DNA from: RGIG4079 sp045646905 | Lineage (GTDB): Bacteria > Bacteroidota > Bacteroidia > Bacteroidales > Muribaculaceae | Length of the DNA stretch: 64,000 nt | Reading direction: 5' to 3' | Assembly (NCBI GenBank): GCA_045646905.1 | Contig: JAZRLP010000029.1 | Location: forward strand, 62,001 to 126,000 | Shown here: positions 52,117-59,564 of the stretch, one piece after another | How positions within the stretch are numbered: position 1 is the stretch's first letter | How the letters are laid out: each line of letters starts with the position of its first letter | Notes under the pieces: model-generated | Databases searched by the model: none | Seen by the model: the letters and a program-made list of their open reading frames with translations, nothing else | What the model was told of the DNA's origin: nothing | Made by a program: the position numbers and the translations under genes

Positions 52117-53822
52117 TTAAAAAGATTCTAAATACGATTAAATCTTGGTTTAGTGTTTTAATGTATCAAGAGGTGTTGTTTTACATAGTCTTGGTAGTAT
52201 TGATGATTCCCAATATATTATTGGCTGTGACTGAGCCATTGACAACTCTCGAACGAGTGTGCAGTGTAGTTTTTCCATTGAGTTGCTATTACTTAATATT
52301 TACACTATCTCGTCGTCTTGGGTGGTCAATATGGCTATTGTGTCCTATGTCGTTATTAGCTGGATTTCAAGTTGTCTTGTTGTATATATATGGAAAATCG
52401 GTGGTTGCTACTGATATGTTCCTGAATATGGTAACTACAGATGCTAAAGAGTCAAAAGAGTTGTTAGGGAGTATATTGATGATACTTTCGGTAGTTGTTC
52501 TCCTTTATATTACACCTTTAGTCCTAGCTACAATATCATTATTCAAAAAAAAGAAATTAAAAAAGGGATTTCTTCGTCAAAATAGAAGTTTGGCAATTGC
52601 AGTTGCACTTGTAGGAGTATCATTATTGGGAATGTGTTATGCTGCCAGTGATGCTTATTCGGTAAAGACTGGAGTGTATCCAATAAATGCATGTTATAAT
52701 ATGTATAAGGCTGTATCTCGCCATGATATGCTTCAAAATTATAATGAAACATCAAAGAATTTTAAGTTTAATGCTTCTTCATCGCACTCTGCACAACAAC
52801 GAGAAATATATGTTGTAGTAATAGGAGAGACTGCTCGAGCATGTAATTGGGAATTGTTGGGTTATAATAGACCAACGAATCCTCTATTAAAGCAAGTAGA
52901 TGATTTAGTGGTGTTTGATAGTGTATTGACCGAGTCTAATATTACTCATAAAACGGTTCCAATGTTATTATCATCAGCATCGGCTGAAGATTATGATAAG
53001 ATTTATTCACAAAAAAGTTTGATAACAGCGTTTAAGGAAGCTGGATATAAAACTGCATTTTTCTCAAACCAGGCGCATACAAAGGCCTTGGTGGATAATT
53101 TTGGCCTTGAGGCTGATAAAATAGAATATTTAAAAGACCGTTCAGCTGATGTGAATTTCAACCCTCTCGATAGTGAACTTATAAAGTTGGCTCAAGATTT
53201 TATATTGGAGGGTGACAAGAAGCAGTTAATTGTATTGCATACATATGGTTCACACTATAATTATTCGGCTCGATATCCTCAAGAAATGGCTTATTTTAAG
53301 CCTGATTCACCATATACTCCAAATAAAGAATTCTTGCCTAAATTGAAAAATGCATATGATAATACTATAAGGTATACTGACAAGGTGTTATATGATATAA
53401 TTAATATGTTGAAAGGTGTGGAAAATGCTCATACCTCTTTGTTGTATGTTAGCGACCATGGGGAAGAACTTTTTGACGATGAAAGAGAGGTAATTTTCCA
53501 TTCATCAACAATCCCATCATATTATCAATTGCATGTGCCTATGTTGGTGTGGTTGGATGATGAGTATAATCAAGCTTATCCTAATATATTGTCGTCATTA
53601 AAGGCAAATAGTCATGCTCAAGTATCATCGAGTGCATCGTTTTTTCATACAATCCTTAATGTTGCTGGAATTGAAACGATGTATAGAAATGATACTTACT
53701 CGGTTGCAAGTAAGGCATTTGTGTCACGACCTCGCGTTTATCTTAATGATCATTATATATCGGTCCCATTGTTGAGCATCGACATGGGAAATAATCATAT
53801 TAAAAAATTAGAAAGTTTTTAA
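52113..53822 (+). CDS. Phosphoethanolamine transferase (EptA/CptA-like, sulfatase fold)
   Basis: 569 aa. Four or five N-terminal membrane helices (about 15-175), then a periplasmic alkaline-phosphatase-fold domain with the catalytic Thr near residue 240 in VIGETARACNWELLGYNR, TNPLL, and the metal site YVSDHGEEL. LTESNITHKTVPMLLS is also family-typical. It would add phosphoethanolamine to lipid A or core sugar, which elsewhere lowers sensitivity to cationic peptides. Overlaps the GNAT gene by 4 nt. The stop lies in an inverted repeat shared with yqgE. Confidence 0.92.
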   Translation: MIKKILNTIKSWFSVLMYQEVLFYIVLVVLMIPNILLAVTEPLTTLERVCSVVFPLSCYYLIFTLSRRLGWSIWLLCPMSLLAGFQVVLLYIYGKSVVATDMFLNMVTTDAKESKELLGSILMILSVVVLLYITPLVLATISLFKKKKLKKGFLRQNRSLAIAVALVGVSLLGMCYAASDAYSVKTGVYPINACYNMYKAVSRHDMLQNYNETSKNFKFNASSSHSAQQREIYVVVIGETARACNWELLGYNRPTNPLLKQVDDLVVFDSVLTESNITHKTVPMLLSSASAEDYDKIYSQKSLITAFKEAGYKTAFFSNQAHTKALVDNFGLEADKIEYLKDRSADVNFNPLDSELIKLAQDFILEGDKKQLIVLHTYGSHYNYSARYPQEMAYFKPDSPYTPNKEFLPKLKNAYDNTIRYTDKVLYDIINMLKGVENAHTSLLYVSDHGEELFDDEREVIFHSSTIPSYYQLHVPMLVWLDDEYNQAYPNILSSLKANSHAQVSSSASFFHTILNVAGIETMYRNDTYSVASKAFVSRPRVYLNDHYISVPLLSIDMGNNHIKKLESF

Positions 53823-53833
53823 ACTTTCTAATT
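53806..53833. terminator. Inverted repeat across two convergent stop codons
   Basis: Thirteen-bp perfect repeat (AATTAGAAAGTTT and complement) with a 2-nt loop. It covers the last codons and stop of the phosphoethanolamine transferase (stop 53820-53822) and the stop of yqgE (53828-53830). T-runs are modest; probably bidirectional. Confidence 0.65.
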
Positions 53834-54430
53834 AAGCTGAGGATTCTCAGGGTGATATCGCCAACCTTTATATTCATCACCCATTGATTTGACATATCGA
53901 TGCCAATATTTGTCGTTTTCGCCACATAATAAATCTTGATTATTATGGTGATTAGTGACAGCCCACACATTATGTTTTATTTCACTTTCTAATTGGAGAG
54001 GATCCCAACCGCTATATCCTAAAAAGAATCGAATCTTATTTTTAGTTTCGTTCCCTGCATTAATGTAGGAAATGAGCTCTTCAAAATTACCACCTATATA
54101 TAACCCATTAGCAATTTCTTCAGCATCAGAAATTGTATCACCTAAAACATGTATATAATATAGCCTATCACAAGAAAGTGGGCCTCCACAATATACTGGG
54201 ATATCGTATTCGACAATGATGTCGGGGACTAATTCATTTAGGGTATAGTGTGTGCGCTTATTTAGAACTATACCCATTGAAGATTCCCCTTTTTCATAGT
54301 TCACAATACATATGACAGCATGACAAAAATAATCTTCACGCAGAAACGGTTCGGCAACAAGTAATCCACCTTGAAATGGACTTTGTCGTTTCGTCTCAAT
54401 TTTGAATAAAAAAGATTCAATATCTGTCAT
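53828..54430 (-). CDS. YqgE/AlgH-family protein
   Basis: 200 aa. PFQGGLLVAEPFLREDYFCHAV, MGIVLNKRTHYTLNEL, YCGGPLSCDRLYYIH and RFFLGYSGWDPLQLESEI are the conserved blocks of UPF0301. The function is not well understood; AlgH affects alginate and virulence gene control in Pseudomonas, though the mechanism is unclear. Monocistronic. Confidence 0.93.
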   Translation of the reverse strand: MTDIESFLFKIETKRQSPFQGGLLVAEPFLREDYFCHAVICIVNYEKGESSMGIVLNKRTHYTLNELVPDIIVEYDIPVYCGGPLSCDRLYYIHVLGDTISDAEEIANGLYIGGNFEELISYINAGNETKNKIRFFLGYSGWDPLQLESEIKHNVWAVTNHHNNQDLLCGENDKYWHRYVKSMGDEYKGWRYHPENPQLN

Positions 54431-54523
54431 AAGTAATAATTATAGAATTATTTGATAAATATATAAACTTTATTTTAAAAAAGAGATATAAACAAATGTT
54501 TTTTTTAATAAAAATCAAATTAT

Positions 54524-54531
54524 TATCTTTG
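54524..54531 (+). promoter_or_regulatory. -7 promoter element for the Fe-S/aldo-keto reductase operon
   Basis: TATCTTTG, a perfect match, 24 nt before the ATG at 54556. Confidence 0.6.
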
Positions 54532-54555
54532 CAATAAATATAAAATAAATCTATT

Positions 54556-56064
54556 ATGTTTAAGAAATTAAGAGTAATACTTGCCTTGTTGAGTTTTATT
54601 GCTGTTACTTTGTTGTTTTTAGACTTTACGGGTGTTGCACAACAATGGTGGGGTTGGATTGCTAAAATTCAGTTTGTGCCAGCATTTTTAGCCCTTAATA
54701 TTGTGGCGATAGTATTTTTATTGCTATTAACTATTATATTGGGTAGGGCTTATTGCTCGGTTATTTGTCCGTTAGGAATATTGCAAGATATTGTAATCCA
54801 TGTGAGAGGATGGTTTGGAAAAAAGAGTAAAAGAAAAAATCGGTTTAAATATAGTAAACCCAAAACATGGTTGCGATTAAGTATGTTGACCATATTTGTT
54901 GTGATGATTATTTTAGGGTTATGTAATGTCATAGGAACTACTATAGTTTCATTTATTGAACCATATAGTGCATATGGACGCATTGCTTCATATATTTTTG
55001 CACCGATATATAATGCTGGTAATAATGCAATTGCCGATGCGATGGTTGATACAAATTGTTACTGGTTTTATCATGTAGAAACATTTCAGTATTTACCATT
55101 GACTATTATTGCAGTGGTTACATTGTTGGTTATTGGAGTTGTGGCTTGGGTAGGTGGCAGAGCATATTGTAATACAATTTGTCCTGTTGGGACTATTTTG
55201 GGCTATGTAAGTCGTTATTCGTTGTTTAAGCCTATTATTGATACATCAAAATGTAATGGATGTACAAAATGCGCTAAAAATTGTAAATCATCATGTATTG
55301 ACGCAAGGAATCATGAGATAGACTACTCTCGCTGTGTTATGTGTATGAATTGTATTGAAAATTGTTCAACTGGGGCAATTAAAATACAGCGAAGACTTTC
55401 GAGGAAAGAAAATGTTGAAGAAGAAAGTGGCGCAAATGATAGTCGTCGTAATTTTATTATAACAGGGATTGCATTAGCGGCTGCTTCTGTTGCTAAAGCA
55501 TCGGAAAAAGTTACAGATGGAGGTTTGGCAAAAATTATTGATAAAGAAAAACCTCAAAGAAAAACTCGAATAGTTCCACCTGGAGCAGTGAGCTTGTCTC
55601 ATTTGCAACGCCATTGTACAGGTTGTCAGTTATGTATATCGGCATGTCCTAATGATATTCTCCGTCCATCAACTGAATTATCTACATTTATGCAGCCAGT
55701 TGTTGGATATGAGAAAGGTTATTGTCGACCAGAATGTGTGAGATGTTCTGACGCGTGTCCAGTTGGAGCTTTCCATAAAATTACGGTAGAGAAAAAAAGT
55801 GCTATTCAAATAGGGCGTGCTGTTGTAAATTTAGGCACATGTGTTGCTACTTCTCGTGGACAAAAATGTGGTAATTGTGCCGATAAATGCCCGACAGGAG
55901 CAATAAAAATGGTTCCAAGAGATTCCAATAATGAAAACTCTCATTATATGCCCGTTGTAAATGAATCAAAGTGTATTGGCTGTGGTGCGTGTGAATATTA
56001 TTGTCCTGTGCGACCTATTAGTGCTATATATGTAAATGGTAACGAAAAACATAGAAATATTTAA
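54556..56064 (+). CDS. Membrane 4Fe-4S protein, NapH-like domain fused to NapG-like ferredoxin domain
   Basis: 502 aa. The N-terminal half is a NapH-type quinol dehydrogenase unit: four or five membrane helices with paired motifs AYCSVICPLG and AYCNTICPVG, then two 4Fe-4S clusters (CNGCTKCAKNC and CVMCMNCIENC). Near residue 300 a twin-arginine-like segment (SRRNFIITGIALAAASV) starts a second, NapG-like part with further clusters (CTGCQLCISACP, CVRCSDACP, CGNCADKCP, CIGCGACEYYCP). No NapA or other terminal reductase is present. It likely hands quinol electrons to the next gene product. 18-nt gap to that gene. Confidence 0.88.
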   Translation: MFKKLRVILALLSFIAVTLLFLDFTGVAQQWWGWIAKIQFVPAFLALNIVAIVFLLLLTIILGRAYCSVICPLGILQDIVIHVRGWFGKKSKRKNRFKYSKPKTWLRLSMLTIFVVMIILGLCNVIGTTIVSFIEPYSAYGRIASYIFAPIYNAGNNAIADAMVDTNCYWFYHVETFQYLPLTIIAVVTLLVIGVVAWVGGRAYCNTICPVGTILGYVSRYSLFKPIIDTSKCNGCTKCAKNCKSSCIDARNHEIDYSRCVMCMNCIENCSTGAIKIQRRLSRKENVEEESGANDSRRNFIITGIALAAASVAKASEKVTDGGLAKIIDKEKPQRKTRIVPPGAVSLSHLQRHCTGCQLCISACPNDILRPSTELSTFMQPVVGYEKGYCRPECVRCSDACPVGAFHKITVEKKSAIQIGRAVVNLGTCVATSRGQKCGNCADKCPTGAIKMVPRDSNNENSHYMPVVNESKCIGCGACEYYCPVRPISAIYVNGNEKHRNI

Positions 56065-56082
56065 TCTCCTAAAAATTTAATT

Positions 56083-57900
56083 ATGGATAAAAATAAATCA
56101 AGTATAGATAGAAGAAAATTTTTAAAATTTTTAGGGTTAGGAGCCACAGCAGCAACTGTAGCATCTTGTGTTTCGACAAATGAAACAGATAACGAAGATT
56201 TTGTAGAAGATATTCAGCGTCCTATAAAAGGGAAAATGACGTATCGTGTTAATCCTAAGACCAAAGAAAAAGTATCTCTTTTAGGCTATGGATGTATGCG
56301 ATTGCCAACAATTTCAAATGAAAGCGCTAGAGATAGTGAGGATGAAATAGACCAAGAGGAAGTTAATAGATTGGTTGATTATGCGATAAAACATGGTGTG
56401 AATTTATTCGATACATCTCCTGCATATTGTAAAGGGATGTCGGAACATGCTATGGGGATTGCATTAAGTCGATATCCACGAGAAAGTTATTATCTTTCTA
56501 CAAAATTGTCAAATTTTGCCGAATCAACATGGTCAAGGGAAAAATCCTTACAAATGTATCATAATTCATTTAAAGAATTACAGACCGAATATATTGATTA
56601 TTTGCATCTTCATGGTATCGGTATGAACGGCATGGAGGCTTATAATGCGAGATATGTCGATAATGGTGTGCTTGAATTCTTATTAAAAGAGCGTGAAGCT
56701 GGAAAAATAAGAAATTTGGGGTTCTCATATCATGGCGATATAGAGGTGTTTGACTATTTGCTATCAAAACATGATGAATACAAGTGGGATTTTTGCTTAA
56801 TCCAACTCAATTATATGGATTGGAAGCATGCAAAAGAGCTTAATGAGCGTAATACTAATGCAGAGTATCTATATGGAGAATTAGAAAAAAGAGGTATTCC
56901 TGCTATGGTTATGGAGCCATTATTGGGAGGACGATTGGCTAATCTAAATGATGCTGTGGTAGCACAAATGAAACAACGACGACCTCTCGATAGTGTGGCA
57001 TCTTGGGCATTCAGATTTGCGGGTTCAAAACCTGGTATTTTAACGGTGTTGAGTGGAATGACATATATGGAGCATTTGCATGATAATTTAGCGACATATT
57101 CACCATTAGATCCAATCACTGATGAAGAGGCTATATTTCTTGAGGAAATGGCTCAATTTATGCTTAAATTTCCAACAATACCATGTACACAATGTGCATA
57201 TTGTATGCCATGCCCCAAGGGTTTAGATATTCCTACCATATTTACTCATTATAATAAATGTATCAATGAGGGTAATATGACTGATGACACTCGTGACCCA
57301 CATTATGATGCAGCTCGTAGAGCTTTTTTAGTGGGATATGATAGGAAGGTGCCTCGTTTGCGACAAGCAGGCCATTGTACTTCATGCGGTATGTGTTTGA
57401 GTCATTGTCCTCAAGGAATTTCGATAGATGAAGAAATGAAGAAAATACATACTTATACTGAAGCCTTAAAACAAAGAAAGCAAGTAACAGATTTGGTAAA
57501 GGATAAACTCTTAGCAGGAAATCATTCTTTAGTTATTGAAACCAAAGGAGGAAAGGTGCTTACTTTTGATGGGCGAGGAGTGAAAGACTTGTATAATATA
57601 TATATGAATACACCTGAAATATTAAATGGAGCAGTCGTTGCCGATAAAGTAATTGGAACTGGTGCGGCTTCATTGATGGCTTTGGGAGGAATTAAGAAGT
57701 ATTATACAAATGTTATAAGTAGAGATGCTTATGAATTATTAAAAAAGAATGGCATAAAGGGTAAATATGGAGAATTAGTCGCTCAAATAAAAAATCGTGA
57801 TGGATCGGGTAGATGTCCTCTTGAGTCGCATTTAGACGGGTATCTTGACTCTGATGCCGTTTTAGAAAAAATCACTGATTTTGTTAATAATATAGCATAA
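56083..57900 (+). CDS. Aldo/keto reductase with C-terminal ferredoxin-like domain, exported
   Basis: 605 aa. The N-terminus has a Tat-like DRRKFLKFLGLGATAATVASC, with a lipobox Cys at the end, so it may be an exported lipoprotein. A TIM-barrel aldo/keto reductase follows (about 50-370) with the tetrad visible as Asp and Tyr in NLFDTSPAYC, Lys in LSTKLS and His in YLHLHGIG. After it come Cys clusters CTQCAYCMPCP and CTSCGMCLSHCP, and a C-terminal part rich in short helices (GAASLMALGGI). The co-transcribed membrane Fe-S protein suggests quinol-linked reduction of a carbonyl compound outside the cytoplasm. Substrate unknown. Confidence 0.88.
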   Translation: MDKNKSSIDRRKFLKFLGLGATAATVASCVSTNETDNEDFVEDIQRPIKGKMTYRVNPKTKEKVSLLGYGCMRLPTISNESARDSEDEIDQEEVNRLVDYAIKHGVNLFDTSPAYCKGMSEHAMGIALSRYPRESYYLSTKLSNFAESTWSREKSLQMYHNSFKELQTEYIDYLHLHGIGMNGMEAYNARYVDNGVLEFLLKEREAGKIRNLGFSYHGDIEVFDYLLSKHDEYKWDFCLIQLNYMDWKHAKELNERNTNAEYLYGELEKRGIPAMVMEPLLGGRLANLNDAVVAQMKQRRPLDSVASWAFRFAGSKPGILTVLSGMTYMEHLHDNLATYSPLDPITDEEAIFLEEMAQFMLKFPTIPCTQCAYCMPCPKGLDIPTIFTHYNKCINEGNMTDDTRDPHYDAARRAFLVGYDRKVPRLRQAGHCTSCGMCLSHCPQGISIDEEMKKIHTYTEALKQRKQVTDLVKDKLLAGNHSLVIETKGGKVLTFDGRGVKDLYNIYMNTPEILNGAVVADKVIGTGAASLMALGGIKKYYTNVISRDAYELLKKNGIKGKYGELVAQIKNRDGSGRCPLESHLDGYLDSDAVLEKITDFVNNIA

Positions 57901-57931
57901 ATAAAGCCACCTTTTGGGTGGCTTTATTTTT
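57901..57931. terminator. Bidirectional terminator between the aldo/keto reductase and trxB
   Basis: Eleven-bp perfect stem (ATAAAGCCACC and complement, 57901-57911 and 57917-57927), 5-nt loop, with TTTTT after it on the plus strand and TTTAT on the minus strand. Confidence 0.92.
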
Positions 57932-57951
57932 ATGGAAAAAATAAATTAAAA

Positions 57952-58893
57952 TTACTCTTTTTCGGCAAGATATTTTTCGGCATCAAGTGCTGCTCTACAT
58001 CCCATACCTGCGGCAGAAATAGCTTGACGATAGCGTGAGTCGGCCACATCTCCAGCGGCAAAAACACCCTCAACATTTGTAGTTGTAGTTGGTCCATTAA
58101 GTTTAATATATCCAGTTTCATCAAGATCAATGTATTTAGCAAAAACATCGGTATTAGGTTTGTGCCCAATAGCAAGGAAGAAACCATCAATAGCGATATC
58201 GTAAAATCGTTCCTTTTCAGTCCCTTTGAATTCGACAAGGTGTGCACCTTCAACAAATTCTTCACCAAATAGTCCGACTGTATTGGAATTGAAAAGAACT
58301 TCAATGTTTTCTTTTTCAAATACACGGCGTTGCATTACATCGGATGCACGTAAATGGTCTTTGCGAACAATCATATAGACTTTTTTTGCTAAGTTGCTCA
58401 AATAAATAGCTTCCTCGCATGCAGTATCGCCACCTCCAACTACAGCAACTGTGCGTTTGCGATAAAAGAATCCGTCGCATGTAGCACATGCCGATACTCC
58501 TAAACCATTGTATTTCTTTTCATCGTCAAGTCCAAGATATTTTGCAGATGCGCCAGTTGCGATAATAACAGTATCGGCAGTAATTGTTTCGTTATTGTCA
58601 ATTGTTAAAATGAATGGACGAACTTCAAAGTTTACATCGGTAATTAAACCACTACGCATGTCTGCTCCAAATCGTTGAGCTTGTTTTCGTAGGTCGTCCA
58701 TTAATTGAGGTCCTGTTACACCTTCTGGATAGCCAGGGAAGTTTTCGACTTCGGTAGTTATTGTGAGCTGGCCACCAGGTTGGTTTCCTTCATAAAGGAT
58801 GGGGGATAGGTTGGCTCGAGAAGCATAGATTGCTGCAGTATATCCTGCAGGTCCCGAACCAATGATTAAACATTTAGTGTGATTATTGTTCAT
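57952..58893 (-). CDS. trxB: Thioredoxin-disulfide reductase
   Basis: 313 aa flavoprotein that reduces thioredoxin with NADPH. FAD-binding GSGPAGYTAAIYASRA at the start, redox-active Cys136-Ala-Thr-Cys139, NADPH-binding VVGGGDTACEEA, and the FAD-tail GVFAAGDVADSRYRQ. Length is normal. Last gene of the DedA-rpe-ftsK-lolA-trxB unit, 18 nt after lolA. Confidence 0.97.
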   Translation of the reverse strand: MNNNHTKCLIIGSGPAGYTAAIYASRANLSPILYEGNQPGGQLTITTEVENFPGYPEGVTGPQLMDDLRKQAQRFGADMRSGLITDVNFEVRPFILTIDNNETITADTVIIATGASAKYLGLDDEKKYNGLGVSACATCDGFFYRKRTVAVVGGGDTACEEAIYLSNLAKKVYMIVRKDHLRASDVMQRRVFEKENIEVLFNSNTVGLFGEEFVEGAHLVEFKGTEKERFYDIAIDGFFLAIGHKPNTDVFAKYIDLDETGYIKLNGPTTTTNVEGVFAAGDVADSRYRQAISAAGMGCRAALDAEKYLAEKE

Positions 58894-58911
58894 TTTATGC
58901 TTGTTTTAGAG

Positions 58912-59529
58912 TTATCTTAAATCAATGATTTCAACGCCAGGATAATTTTTGGGGTTAAACTTAAATGTTGACTCTGGTAATTTGCCCCCAGCATTTATTG
59001 TTTTTATCTTTATTGTTGCTTTAGAATTGTTTCTTGCAGTAATAATAATTAGTGAGGGGAAATATGTTGCAGAATTTATAGTAAGTTCGACGCTTTTTGT
59101 TGGTTGTTTCCCATCTTTGGCCGTTAGTAAAATCTTGTAACTGCCCTTAGGGGAATTGAGCATCTTAGTATTGAAAGCTGTCTTGAAATTATTAATAATT
59201 GCAAAAGGATTAATTTGTTGCAACTCTGTAGGAGTAGGCTCACTTATATTAACCTCGTTGATTGATGAAGAGTAACTCCATTGAGTTTTTCCATCAAACC
59301 ATGTTGAAACTTCTTTAGTTTTGATTACAAATTTATTCCCAGATAGAATAATTGTACCATATTCAGAGTGCCCATTGTCGATTAAACTAAATGTGGCAGA
59401 AATAGATTTGCTACTTGAAAATTTTTTAGCAACATTATTTAATGCAGAATTTGCGTCAATCGCATAAGCATTTATTGATGAGGTAATCAATAAAACATAT
59501 GTTATTATATGAGTGAGATATCGTTTCAT
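58912..59529 (-). CDS. lolA: Outer-membrane lipoprotein carrier protein LolA
   Basis: 205 aa from the second in-frame ATG, which starts the clearer signal peptide (MKRYLTHIITYVLL ... NAYA); the frame opens 5 codons earlier at 59544. The mature protein has the LolA pattern: SISATFSLIDNG, GTIILSGNKFVIKTKEVSTW, FDGKTQWSYSSSINEVNIS. It would carry lipoproteins across the periplasm. Placed between ftsK and trxB; ftsK-lolA adjacency is common in bacteria. Confidence 0.88.
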   Translation of the reverse strand: MKRYLTHIITYVLLITSSINAYAIDANSALNNVAKKFSSSKSISATFSLIDNGHSEYGTIILSGNKFVIKTKEVSTWFDGKTQWSYSSSINEVNISEPTPTELQQINPFAIINNFKTAFNTKMLNSPKGSYKILLTAKDGKQPTKSVELTINSATYFPSLIIITARNNSKATIKIKTINAGGKLPESTFKFNPKNYPGVEIIDLR

Positions 59530-59564
59530 ATTAGTATGATTCATTTCATAATAGAAGGTTTAAT

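Noticed and set aside
57930..58325. 131-aa minus-strand open frame
   Set aside because: It overlaps trxB in another frame and has no recognisable domain; trxB is clear.
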